The notes beneath the pieces are model-generated. The model had not been told where the DNA came from. It did no database searches and worked only from the letters and a program-made list of their open reading frames with translations. From the IMG/VR virus record IMGVR_UViG_3300031857_000434, positions 1-41,889 of that record: DNA of 41,889 nt; one strand, 5' to 3'. A program made the translations under genes and the position numbers. The stretch comes from a virus. Positions 6,276 to 13,473 of this stretch are shown here, piece by piece. The first letter of the stretch is position 1. Every line of letters starts with the position of its first letter.

Positions 6276-6652
6276 GCGCGGGCCTGCAAGGACTCGACGA
6301 CCGAGGCGAGGATGTCGCGTTCACGAATGATCCCGGCGACCACGAGCAGACCGGCCGGGCTCATGGCGATCACGCCGTCACGAGGGTGGGCCTTGCCGAC
6401 GACCTTGGCCCACACGACGCCGAACGGTGCGCCGGCATTGAGCGCCTCGGCGTCGGCCTCCCGCACCCAGGCAGGGAACGCCGGGGTCCGATGCGCCTTG
6501 GCCTCGATGACGAACGGCATCCCAGCGATGTCGCCCTTGTCGAGCGCACCGGCCAGCGCGCGACGCTCGACGTTCGGGTAGCCGCTCTCATTGAGGTGGG
6601 TGACGATGCCTGACTCCCAGGCCGTCCCGACCCTCTTACTCCTGTTCGCCAT
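6272..6652 (-). CDS. Holliday-junction-resolvase-like nuclease
   Basis: 126 aa. The segment VERRALAGALDKGDIAGMPFVIEAKAH (about residues 28-54) carries the D-(8)-E-x-K signature of the PD-(D/E)XK fold as found in small archaeal/phage-type resolvases; W12, E13 and H19 in the first helix fit as well. It would resolve branched DNA during replication and before packaging. It lies in the replication operon close to the prim-pol gene and overlaps both neighbours. A VRR-NUC or other small PD-(D/E)XK nuclease is the alternative. Confidence 0.75.
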   Translation of the reverse strand: MANRSKRVGTAWESGIVTHLNESGYPNVERRALAGALDKGDIAGMPFVIEAKAHRTPAFPAWVREADAEALNAGAPFGVVWAKVVGKAHPRDGVIAMSPAGLLVVAGIIRERDILASVVESLQARA

Positions 6653-6839
6653 ACTGCGCCCCCGTCAGCTCGTAGGTCTGGCACGGCCACAGGAATCCGC
6701 ACTCGGCGCAGGCACGACGGCCGGGGTTATTGCCCCCGAGTGCGGCCGGGTGGTGCAGGGTCGCGATCGAGTCGAGCCGGTCGAGCGAGGTCGGGGAATC
6801 CCCAAGCAGCCGCCAGCTCTCAACGCTGTCCTCATTCAT
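6636..6839 (-). CDS. Small conserved phage protein
   Basis: 67 aa. The pattern LHHPAALGGNNPGRRACAECGFLWPCQTYELT includes CAEC and a later Cys, probably a metal-binding knuckle. Similar short proteins with a WPCxT ending are common in actinophage early operons; their function is unknown. It overlaps the resolvase-like gene by 17 bp and the upstream gene by 4 bp. Confidence 0.65.
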   Translation of the reverse strand: MNEDSVESWRLLGDSPTSLDRLDSIATLHHPAALGGNNPGRRACAECGFLWPCQTYELTGAQYGEQE

Positions 6840-6994
6840 CGCGACACCCCCAGCACCATCTCGAGCAGGTCGTCGTGACCGTGTCGGGTGAACAGGCCGG
6901 TGACGATCTCTCGCTGCTCGTCGGTCGGGGGGTCGATGCGGCCGCCGCCGACCCGCAACTCATCGCGCAGGCTGGTGAACGAATCGGTGTTCAT
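6836..6994 (-). CDS. 52-aa unknown protein
   Basis: MNTDSFTSLRDELRVGGGRIDPPTDEQREIV and onwards: a small helical acidic protein. The start at 6994 is chosen because it overlaps the upstream TGA as ATGA; the longer ORF runs inside the upstream gene. No motif recognised. Confidence 0.6.
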   Translation of the reverse strand: MNTDSFTSLRDELRVGGGRIDPPTDEQREIVTGLFTRHGHDDLLEMVLGVSR

Positions 6995-7728
6995 GCCGCA
7001 CCCCCGGTAAAGCGGTCGTCCATGTCGGGGTGCTGGGCCGTGAACTCGGCCAGCGTCAGGCAATGCCACGCAGCGGCGATAATGTGCAGCGAGCCGGTCT
7101 CGGCGTCGATGTCCTCGCCGTTCCAGAACGCCCAGGTGTGCCGCTGCAGCGCGGCGAACGACTTACCCCACTCGTAGCCCTTGCGGTACTGATGGTCGTC
7201 GTACTTCTGAGCACCGACGCCGTAGTGCTCGGCGAGCTGGCGCAGCGGCCCGGTCGGGATCAGGTCATAGCGAGCGAGCTTTACGCCCTTCTCGCCGCCC
7301 TTGGCGCTAGTTGTGCGGACCTCGCCGTCGCCAGGGTGGACGCGCAGGTCGGTCAAGGTGACGGCCGATGCTGAGGCGATTGCCAACTCGAGCTCATAGA
7401 CCGGCTTGCCCAGGGCGGTCGCCAAGGAGGTCTCGGTGATCGTGCCCTTGCTCTCCTCCCATCCCGGCAGGAGCACGATGCAATCGACCTCGCGGGCGAT
7501 GATCGTCAGGTCGGCCAGGAGCGCCTCGGCGAGATCGAAGTCGGGGATATCGGCCAGGTCGCCAGTCTCGGACAGGTTGAAGTCCTGGCCGTAGCGGGCA
7601 CGGTCGACCTCGGCGGGGTTGACCACCTCCCAGCCGACCGCCCGGAGCCGGGCGGTGGCCTCGTCGAAGGCCGGGAAGTTGAAGTCCGGGTAGCCCCGCA
7701 TCGGGCCGGCGAGATAACAGCGGTTCAT
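6991..7728 (-). CDS. Fusion: DUF4406 (deoxyribosyltransferase-like) and dATP/dGTP diphosphohydrolase-like
   Basis: 245 aa. The start at 7728 has GGAGGT 6 nt upstream. The N-terminal domain (CYLAGPMRGYPDFNFPAFDEA, then DIPDFDLAEALLADLTIIAREVDCIVLLPGWEESKGT) is the DUF4406 pattern, related to nucleoside 2-deoxyribosyltransferases. The C-terminal domain begins GGEKGVKLARYDLIPTGPL and continues with Y-x-x-GAQKYDDHQYRKGY, RHTWAFWNGEDIDAETGSLHIIAAAWHC, matching the dATP/dGTP diphosphohydrolase N-terminal family (formerly DUF5664, related to MazG/MazZ). It probably adjusts dNTP pools by removing pyrophosphate. No PurZ is seen, so a 2-aminoadenine genome is not implied. Confidence 0.8.
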   Translation of the reverse strand: MNRCYLAGPMRGYPDFNFPAFDEATARLRAVGWEVVNPAEVDRARYGQDFNLSETGDLADIPDFDLAEALLADLTIIAREVDCIVLLPGWEESKGTITETSLATALGKPVYELELAIASASAVTLTDLRVHPGDGEVRTTSAKGGEKGVKLARYDLIPTGPLRQLAEHYGVGAQKYDDHQYRKGYEWGKSFAALQRHTWAFWNGEDIDAETGSLHIIAAAWHCLTLAEFTAQHPDMDDRFTGGAA

Positions 7729-8060
7729 GAGGCCACCTCCGGGCAGCGGTGTTCGGCGAGGATGGGAAAGCCGTTGTCGGTGACGCCGACCCAGGTCGGC
7801 AGGCGCCAGGTGATGAAGGCCAGCGGCCCGAACTTCTTGAGCGAGTAGGTCCGCAGGCCGGCCGCGACGACGCCGGGCTCGAGCGCCAGCGGGATGCGGA
7901 CGGGCGAGCAGAACAGGGGCAAGCCCTGGGTGATGCGGACGATGACGAGGGCCTGGCAGCCGGGGCACGGCTGCGCCTTGAGGACGCCGAAACCGGGATC
8001 GTCGGCGGCGCGGTAGCGGGGGTAGTTGGGCGCCTTCTGCGCTTGCTTCTTGGCCTCCAA
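7725..8060 (-). CDS. Unknown protein with CxxC knuckle, TTG start
   Basis: 111 aa from TTG at 8060. GGAGG (8066-8070) lies 5 nt upstream. The longer reading from 8231 would run through the repeated noncoding element at 8072-8211 and is rejected. The protein has PCPGC near residue 30 and a second Cys (LFCSP) about 19 residues later, then a hydrophobic segment LKKFGPLAFITWRLPTWVGVTD. Function unknown; the stop overlaps the DUF4406 fusion start. Confidence 0.65.
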   Translation of the reverse strand: MEAKKQAQKAPNYPRYRAADDPGFGVLKAQPCPGCQALVIVRITQGLPLFCSPVRIPLALEPGVVAAGLRTYSLKKFGPLAFITWRLPTWVGVTDNGFPILAEHRCPEVAS

Positions 8061-8071
8061 GGCGTCCTCCG

Positions 8072-8211
8072 AACTGCGGCCCGATCTTGCTTGCGAAACC
8101 CTTGACAGACCCGGTACGCTTAGGTGCGGCCGTAGTCCAAGCGGGGCCGCCCTACCGAATAGAACTGATGGGCCGCAGTTGGGCCGCAGTTGGCATTTCG
8201 GACATATCGAC
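8072..8211. repeat. Duplicated regulatory-like element, copy A
   Basis: 140 bp closely similar to 36915-37051, with 41 bp identical at the right end (8171-8211 and 37011-37051). It starts AACTGCGGCCC and carries two tandem GGCCGCAGTT units near its right end, so TGCGGCC-type half sites flank it in inverted orientation. The central part has TTGCGA (8091), CTTGACA (8101) and TACGCT (8115), followed by an imperfect palindrome around TGCGGCCGTA. It fills the 167-bp gap between the prim-pol stop (8228) and the TTG start at 8060, the largest gap in this part of the operon. Confidence 0.8.
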
Positions 8212-8227
8212 CGGGTCATGAGAGTGG

Positions 8228-10381
8228 TCACGAGCCCTCCCCCGGCTGGGTGAAGTACCGCGACTCGAACGGGTAGTAGGAGTAGCCACCGCCCCGGCCC
8301 TCGCGCTCGGACTGAATGAGTCGGCGCCCGTCGACAGCTCGCTTGATCGCCTTCTTGATGTCGCTCTGGCGGCCCTCGACGGTGTCGAGAATCCCCCGCT
8401 GAGACATGCCAGGGGCCTCGGTGACCGCCGCGACGATCTGCCCCTCAATGGCCCGCAGGCGGTCGGTCGAGCGATCCCAGCCGCCCATCGTGAGCCGACG
8501 GGTGGACTCCTCGAAAGTGAGCGACTCCTCCTCGACCTCGACGTCACGGCCGGTCGCCCGGAAGTAGCGGACGTCGTTCTGCTGCCCCTTGCCGCGGGTG
8601 AGCAGCCATCGGACATCGGGCCAGTCGTCGAGCCGGCTGGCGCCGCGTGCGTGCTCAGCGCCCTCCTCAGCCTCGGTGCGGCCGGTGTGCACCGGCATCA
8701 CGACCGAGGCGACCCCGGACTTGCGCTTGATGACGTCGATCGTGTCGAGGAAGGTGGACACGTCGCCGTTGTCGTTCTCGTCGCCGCTACCCACGAAGGC
8801 GCGAGCGAAGGGGTCGATGATCCACGTTTCGATCTCGTGCTCGACCAGCCACGCCACGACCATGTCCTCGACGGCCGGGTTGGTCAGCGGCATCCGGTAG
8901 CCGCGCAAGTCCCACACGCTGAACCGCTCGGGGTTGACGATGTCGACCGATTGCAGCCATCGCTTCTGCTGGTCACGGGACAGCTCGTAGTTGAACAGCG
9001 CGACCCGGCCCTCGGCCCGGACCTTGAACTTGCCCAGGAACGGCTCGCCGTCGCACAGCGACCGGACGAGTTCACCCATGAGCGTCGTCTTGCCGGTCTT
9101 GAACTGCGCCGTCAGCGTGGCGTTGCCGCCGGAGGGGAGCAGGTCGTGAACGACCCACTCGACCTGCTCGTCGGGCAGGTTGAGGTAGTCGCGGCCGTTG
9201 CCCACGGACGGGGGGATGACGATGCCCTTGGCAGCACGCGCCTTCTTGACGCGCTCGCGGGCCTCCTCGCGGACATAGGCCCGCATCGTCTCCTTGGCGA
9301 TCTCAGCCTCAACGGCCGCGACTTGATCGGTGGTGACCTCGGGGGTCGCTGGCAACGTGGTCGAGGCCGGCACGGGATTGTCAGCGACGATGCGCCCTTG
9401 CATGTCGAACACCAGGCCGGCCAGGGGGTCGTGCTCACATGTCGGGCCGCTGCATGTCTCGGTCGGACGGAGGTCGGCCAAGATGATGAGCACGCCGCCG
9501 ACCTGCATCCGGTAGAACTCGGCGGCGGCCTCGGTCGGGTTGGCCCTATTGGAGATCGCCTCGACGAACCCTTGCTTGACGTGCTCAAGCGCCCAGGCGA
9601 CACCGGAGTGGCCGGTCTGCCCCAGGCGCAGGAGCGGGAGCATGGCGTCTCGGATGCCGTCGTGGCGTGAGCCGGAGCCGTGCAGGATCGCGGTGGCCTC
9701 ACCGACACGGGCGGCGACCTGGCGGCACGCCTCACCGGGAGTGGCCCACTCATTGAGCGCGGCGCGGACCTCCTCGGGGTCGGCGTCGGCACGCTCGGCG
9801 GCGGGCTTGGCGAACCGTCCACCGGACAGGCCCATAACCCATTCGTCGGGCAGCTCGGCCAGGTCGGCCAGGCGCGGGATCGTGAACCCGTCGACCGTGC
9901 CGTCGGGGGCCGTCCACCGATAGATGCCGCCATTGGGGTGCACCGAGGGCTGCACGACGGCGTAACGGTGGCCGCGGTGAATGGTCTCGATGCCGTCGCC
10001 GACCTGGCCGGGCCAGGCCATCCCGGTCGGGACGATGAACATGCGAATACCGCTCAGGCCGTTGCGGCTGCCGACCTTCCATGTCGCCGGCAACAGGCCC
10101 CACTCGGCCTCACGCTCGGCCAGGGTGCGTGCTCCGGCCTTGCCGTCATAGTCATCGACGTCGATGCCCAGGACGTTGTCGGGCAGGCGCAGAGCGATGT
10201 TGCCCTGCGGGCGCTCATGCACCCAGCGGTCGATCTGGACGTCGTCAGGGTCGACGTCCCTGCGGCCGGTAAACCCGACCGGGGGAAAGAACTTTGCCTT
10301 GGGCGGCAAAGGTAGGACGCCGCGCCAACCGGCCTCGCGATAAACACGAGCCGTGTCGGCGTAAGGGCGGGGGTCGGTCAC
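8228..10381 (-). CDS. Primase-polymerase / RepA-like helicase replication protein
   Basis: 717 aa from GTG at 10381 (GGGAGG 7 nt upstream; GTGA overlap with the previous gene). An N-terminal archaeo-eukaryotic primase (prim-pol) domain spans about 1-190, with metal-binding GIDVDDYDG (72-80), NGLSGIRMFIV (108-118) and YAVVQPSVHPNGGIYRW (140-156). After a helical linker comes a RecA-type ATPase with Walker A TAQFKTGKTTL (424-434) and Walker B ETWIIDPFARAF. The C-terminus resembles a winged helix (GMSQRGILDTVEGRQSDIKKAIKRAV). It probably initiates and drives phage replication. Confidence 0.9.
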   Translation of the reverse strand: MTDPRPYADTARVYREAGWRGVLPLPPKAKFFPPVGFTGRRDVDPDDVQIDRWVHERPQGNIALRLPDNVLGIDVDDYDGKAGARTLAEREAEWGLLPATWKVGSRNGLSGIRMFIVPTGMAWPGQVGDGIETIHRGHRYAVVQPSVHPNGGIYRWTAPDGTVDGFTIPRLADLAELPDEWVMGLSGGRFAKPAAERADADPEEVRAALNEWATPGEACRQVAARVGEATAILHGSGSRHDGIRDAMLPLLRLGQTGHSGVAWALEHVKQGFVEAISNRANPTEAAAEFYRMQVGGVLIILADLRPTETCSGPTCEHDPLAGLVFDMQGRIVADNPVPASTTLPATPEVTTDQVAAVEAEIAKETMRAYVREEARERVKKARAAKGIVIPPSVGNGRDYLNLPDEQVEWVVHDLLPSGGNATLTAQFKTGKTTLMGELVRSLCDGEPFLGKFKVRAEGRVALFNYELSRDQQKRWLQSVDIVNPERFSVWDLRGYRMPLTNPAVEDMVVAWLVEHEIETWIIDPFARAFVGSGDENDNGDVSTFLDTIDVIKRKSGVASVVMPVHTGRTEAEEGAEHARGASRLDDWPDVRWLLTRGKGQQNDVRYFRATGRDVEVEEESLTFEESTRRLTMGGWDRSTDRLRAIEGQIVAAVTEAPGMSQRGILDTVEGRQSDIKKAIKRAVDGRRLIQSEREGRGGGYSYYPFESRYFTQPGEGS

Positions 10382-10665
10382 GCGGTAGCCTCCCGGCGCT
10401 TGCGCTCGAGACGGCGGAGGCGACGGAGCTTGCAGGCCTTGACCCATGCCGCGCGACACTCGTCGCAACGGCAGCCGTAGTTGCCGTAGGTCGACTCACG
10501 ACCGTGCGCGGCCAGGGTGGGGTCGATGGCGAGCATGAGAGAGCGACGTGCTCGCGCTTCGCGAACGTGGGTCGCCCACGCTGCTCGACACTTCTCACAC
10601 CGGCACTTGTGATTCCTGTAAGTGCTCGACTTGCCGTGACGCGGGTCGTCAGGGGACAGGCTCAC
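10378..10665 (-). CDS. Duplicated Cys-knuckle protein (CRCxxCRAAW x2)
   Basis: 95 aa from GTG at 10665, selected because it has the GAGAGGAG ribosome-binding sequence of the start-associated motif. It contains two homologous units: HGKSSTYRNHKCRCEKCRAAW and, about 43 residues later, HGRESTYGNYGCRCDECRAAW, each ending in a basic helix. The C-terminus is Lys/Arg-rich. Single-unit versions are widespread in actinophages; two tandem units suggest a double zinc-binding, nucleic-acid-binding protein. Position directly before the prim-pol gene hints at a replication or regulation role. Confidence 0.75.
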   Translation of the reverse strand: MSLSPDDPRHGKSSTYRNHKCRCEKCRAAWATHVREARARRSLMLAIDPTLAAHGRESTYGNYGCRCDECRAAWVKACKLRRLRRLERKRREATA

Positions 10666-10668
10666 GCC

Positions 10669-10701
10669 GGTCTCCTCTCGCTGATGGGGTTCGCCGACCC
10701 C
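10669..10701 (-). promoter_or_regulatory. Inverted repeat plus start-associated sequence, site 4
   Basis: On the minus strand GGGGT-cggcga-ACCCC (10701-10686) is followed 4 nt later by GCGAGAGGAGACC (10681-10669) and the GTG at 10665. The layout matches the three left-arm sites although the genes are 7-10 kb away on the other strand. It sits in the 110-bp gap between 10665 and 10776, where no other gene is seen. Confidence 0.65.
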
Positions 10702-10775
10702 GCCGCTCACCGGCCGCAGGCTCGGTGGCGGCTTCCCCTCCGCAAAGCGACGGGGTCGACGAAGATGGGGGTGGG

Positions 10776-11282
10776 TCAGGCCGGCGATGCGTTGAGCGAC
10801 TTGAGCAGCTCAGCGAGCGCGGCGTCGTCGCTGGCCGGGTTGGCTGCCGCGGGAGCCGGTGCAGGAGCAGCGGCCGGTGCAGGGGCCGGCTCAGCGGCGG
10901 GGGCCGCCTGGGCGAACGATGACGTGGCCCGCGACTTGACGTAGGCCTCGGCGACCTGGGCCTCGAGGTCGTTGAACGCGTTGAGCACCCACGGGGCGCT
11001 CTGGCCGGGCTTGGCGGTGCCCTGTCCGAGACGACCCAGGACGGGCATCCCGTTCACCGCACCCTTGAGGGCGCCGACCAGGACGCGACCGAACACGACG
11101 GTGTTCGAGTAGACGTCCGGGCCGCCTTCGGCGTCGAGCACCGTGACGTCGGCACGCACGACCTCGGCGTCGCCGTTGTTGGTCGGGAAGTTGGGGACGA
11201 ACTCGTGAACCTCGATGAGCAGGAGGCGGCCGAGGTGGTCGGACGCCTTGAACATGTCTCCCGATGAGGGCTGCTGGAACAT
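10776..11282 (-). CDS. Possible ssDNA-binding protein (OB-like with Pro/Ala tail)
   Basis: 168 aa. Residues 1-110 (HLGRLLLIEVHEFVPNFP, AEVVRADVTVLDAEGG, YSNTVVFGRVLVGAL) look like a beta-barrel domain. They are followed by a Pro/Ala-rich flexible linker and an acidic end (DDAALAELLKSLN). That order resembles phage single-stranded DNA-binding proteins, and the gene lies upstream of prim-pol and downstream of the Cas4-like nuclease in the transcript. I do not recognise a defined SSB family motif, so the assignment is tentative. Confidence 0.5.
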   Translation of the reverse strand: MFQQPSSGDMFKASDHLGRLLLIEVHEFVPNFPTNNGDAEVVRADVTVLDAEGGPDVYSNTVVFGRVLVGALKGAVNGMPVLGRLGQGTAKPGQSAPWVLNAFNDLEAQVAEAYVKSRATSSFAQAAPAAEPAPAPAAAPAPAPAAANPASDDAALAELLKSLNASPA

Positions 11283-11287
11283 GGTGG

Positions 11288-11626
11288 CTACTTCTCCTTC
11301 TTGGGGGTGGTGGGCCGGATGGCCTTCGGTGCGGGGATGAGCGGGAACACGCCCGCTCGTGAGCCCTCGGTGAAACCGAGGGAGCCTTGGTCGAGCGCCT
11401 TCTTGGCTGCCGCGAACGTCGCGTAGGTGCCGTAGACGTAGAGCTCGGTGCCGTCCTTGACGCAGACGACGTAACGGGTCTTGTGACCGTCCTCGGCGGT
11501 GATGACCGCCTGGGCCATGACGCGGGCGAATCCCTCGAGCCCGTCGGACTTGACGGCCTCGGCAGCCTCACCGAGCGCGGCCTTGACCGCCTCGGTGTGC
11601 GCCTTGAGGACACGGGTGCCGATCAC
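11288..11626 (-). CDS. Unknown 112-aa protein
   Basis: GTG at 11626 overlaps the methyltransferase-remnant stop (GTGA) and has GAGGTGG a few bases upstream. The longer ORF starts inside the upstream gene. The sequence is an N-terminal helical stretch (TEAVKAALGEAAEAVKSDGLEGFARVM), a beta-rich middle (RYVVCVKDGTELYVYGTYATFAAAKKAL) and a basic Pro-rich tail. No family recognised. Confidence 0.65.
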   Translation of the reverse strand: MIGTRVLKAHTEAVKAALGEAAEAVKSDGLEGFARVMAQAVITAEDGHKTRYVVCVKDGTELYVYGTYATFAAAKKALDQGSLGFTEGSRAGVFPLIPAPKAIRPTTPKKEK

Positions 11627-12552
11627 GGGGCCACCTCGCGGAGTAGTGCAGCAGCAAGCATCGGTGGGATTGCGTTCCCGATCTGCTGGAACTGCTTGGT
11701 CTTGGAGCCCTGCCACGGGTAGTCAGCCGGGAAGGTCTGCAGCATCGCGGCTTGCTCGACGGTGACGCGGACGCCGTCGTTGCGCGACTTGGTCGCGCCG
11801 TTGAACCTGTTGGCGTTAGCGCCGGGGTCGGGGACGAGGTCGCGGGTGGCGATGGTGGTCGCAGGACGCTCGCGAGTCCACGGCTTGTCGTCGGCCACCT
11901 CGGCGACGTAGGTCTGCTCCTGACCTTCGTCGGTGAAGGCCTCGCGGTGCCCGGTCATCGTGCCCTTGCCGGTCACCGTCGGGGCTGGTGCGTCGACAGG
12001 CCGATCCGATGCTGCACCGGCACGGCCTGACTGACGGACGGCCGCGTTCGGGCAGTTGTTACTACGGAGTTGCCACCGACCGGCGTCCCGCTCACGCTCC
12101 AAGCCACGCCGCGCGGCGTTGCCAAAGGTCTCGGCCCCGCCTGTCTCGGTTCCACCTCCGGTCACCGTCATCGACGGACGAGCGGTAGCTCCCCACCCGA
12201 GCGCCTGAGCCATCGACACCCACGGCAGGACGCCGTCGTCGAGCCGCTCAGGTGAGCGCGAGTGGTACTTGGAATGGGTCGGCGTCGGGAGCGAGACCTC
12301 ACGGTCACGGTGGGCGAGCAGGACCGCGCGCTTGCGGGTCTGCGGGACGCCGTACTGCTCGGCCTGCACGTTGCCGGTGACGACGTTCCACCCGTGCCCG
12401 CGCAGCACCTCGGCGCACGCTTCCCACACCGGCAGAACGGTGGGCACCTGTTCCCAGGCGAGGCGGTGGAGGTAGACCTTCTTGCCGTTGATGCGACGGG
12501 TGCGGTAGCCATTGCCGTTCGGCGTGCCATCGCCGACGATGCACGCGCTCAT
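11623..12552 (-). CDS. Chimera: HNH-like start fused to C-terminal part of a C5-cytosine methyltransferase
   Basis: 309 aa. Residues 1-36 (GNGYRTRRINGKKVYLHRLAWEQ) look like the beginning of a phage HNH endonuclease. From VPTVLPVWEACAEVLRGHGWNVV the sequence is a DNA cytosine-5 methyltransferase starting at motif VI (ENV appears as EQV), with motif VIII (YGVPQTRKRAVLLA), a recognition region containing repeated RPxxTVTG-like segments, motif IX (ERPATTIATRDLV) and motif X (QIGNAIPPMLAAALL). SAM-binding motif I and catalytic PCQ motif IV are absent, and the upstream gene ends at the start, so catalysis is not expected. It is a deletion fusion or decayed gene that may still bind DNA. Confidence 0.8.
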   Translation of the reverse strand: MSACIVGDGTPNGNGYRTRRINGKKVYLHRLAWEQVPTVLPVWEACAEVLRGHGWNVVTGNVQAEQYGVPQTRKRAVLLAHRDREVSLPTPTHSKYHSRSPERLDDGVLPWVSMAQALGWGATARPSMTVTGGGTETGGAETFGNAARRGLERERDAGRWQLRSNNCPNAAVRQSGRAGAASDRPVDAPAPTVTGKGTMTGHREAFTDEGQEQTYVAEVADDKPWTRERPATTIATRDLVPDPGANANRFNGATKSRNDGVRVTVEQAAMLQTFPADYPWQGSKTKQFQQIGNAIPPMLAAALLREVAP

Positions 12553-13319
12553 CCCGTCACCGCCAAGCGCATCCGGCTACCCATGACGGCCTTACTCCGG
12601 TCGCGCTTCCAGTCGAAGGCGACCTTGGCACCGAGGAAGGCGTGGTAGTCGGCGTCGGTGATCTCGTAAGGGATCAAGCCCCAGGCACCCTCAAGTGGCG
12701 CGTGCAGGACGTAGTAGTCCTCGATGACCGGCATCGGTGCACGCGACCCGTCGGGGTCGGCGACGAACTCCGCGCGACCGTAGGCCGCGAGCTGCAAGGC
12801 GGTGTCGGGGTAGGCGTTCTTGCCCGTCTTGAGGTCGATCATGGCCGTGCGGCCGTTGCCGGCGATCTCGGCGATCAGGTCGAACGACCCGGCGTAGCCG
12901 ATGGTCGGGTTGACCACGGTGCGCTCGACCATGATCGGACGCGGACGGAACTCGAGCCAGAACTCGGCCACCGACCTGACGGCGTGCTCGGTGCCGGGCT
13001 GCACGAAGCTGATCGGCTCACCCTTGGCGATGCGCTCCATGACGCCGTGCGTGTCGGTGCCATCGCTGGCGGCCTTGTCGCGCTTAGACCACGGGGCACC
13101 CTTGATCCGCTTGATCTGCTCCTCTGGCGAGAACTGCGCCAGGAAGTCACGGTTCTCGACGGCGTACTTGGCGGCCTCGATGGCAGCCCAGCGCGGCAGG
13201 GCAGGCTTGTCGAGCGCACCGATGATCGAGGTGACGCTCGGCAGGAGCGGGTCGACGCCGGGCACGCGGTAGTGGCGGCTGCCACCGACCTCGACGGTGG
13301 CGATCTCGGGGGTCGTCAT
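12549..13319 (-). CDS. Cas4/RecB-like PD-(D/E)XK nuclease
   Basis: 256 aa. The core GYAGSFDLIAEIAGNGRTAMIDLKTGKNAYPDTALQLAAYG (about 143-183) contains the Asp, the D-x-K pair and the downstream QLAAY motif of RecB-type exonucleases. The N-terminus LPSVTSIIGALDKPALPRWAA is typical of phage versions. It probably processes DNA ends for recombination or replication. No four-Cys iron-sulphur cluster motif is evident, unlike true Cas4. It lies upstream of the ssDNA-binding candidate in the transcript. Confidence 0.8.
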   Translation of the reverse strand: MTTPEIATVEVGGSRHYRVPGVDPLLPSVTSIIGALDKPALPRWAAIEAAKYAVENRDFLAQFSPEEQIKRIKGAPWSKRDKAASDGTDTHGVMERIAKGEPISFVQPGTEHAVRSVAEFWLEFRPRPIMVERTVVNPTIGYAGSFDLIAEIAGNGRTAMIDLKTGKNAYPDTALQLAAYGRAEFVADPDGSRAPMPVIEDYYVLHAPLEGAWGLIPYEITDADYHAFLGAKVAFDWKRDRSKAVMGSRMRLAVTG

Positions 13320-13471
13320 CGGCGGCCGACCCGACGTGCCTTGCGCGCGGCCTTGTTCTTGGCACGACGGCGGGCGACCTTCTTGTCGTCGGCGGTCTCG
13401 CCGTAGAGGTTGCCGGTGCTCACCTTCGGGCGCAGCGCGCCCAGGATCGTGCCCTCGTAGGACTGATTCAT
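13316..13471 (-). CDS. Small basic protein
   Basis: 51 aa from MNQSYEGTILGALRPKV, ending in a very basic tail (KKVARRRAKNKAARKARRVGRR). The ATG at 13471 is 2 nt after the upstream stop; an ATG at 13483 overlapping that gene is possible. The ribosome-binding site is weak. The basic tail suggests nucleic-acid binding. Its stop overlaps the nuclease start. Confidence 0.55.
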   Translation of the reverse strand: MNQSYEGTILGALRPKVSTGNLYGETADDKKVARRRAKNKAARKARRVGRR

Positions 13472-13473
13472 GG

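Noticed and set aside
6991-7728. Evidence for a Z-genome (2-aminoadenine) pathway
   Set aside because: Only a MazZ-related domain is present. No PurZ, DatZ or specialised DNA polymerase could be identified.
8102-8120. TTGACA and TACGCT as a promoter in copy A
   Set aside because: The spacing is only 7 bp. The upstream TTGCGA with 18 bp is the only workable pairing, and it is weak.
8262-8280. T-loop-like GTTCGAGTC on the minus strand as tRNA end or attP core
   Set aside because: The flanking stem does not pair and the sequence encodes YYPFESRYF at the end of the prim-pol gene. No acceptor or anticodon stem nearby.
8651-9670. 339-aa + strand ORF over the prim-pol gene
   Set aside because: Shadow of the prim-pol coding frame, rich in Val/Gly/Arg/Asp with no domain.
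12549-13319. CRISPR-associated Cas4
   Set aside because: Fold motifs match RecB-type nucleases, but no four-Cys cluster is seen and no cas gene or array exists in the window. Phage recombination nuclease is more likely.
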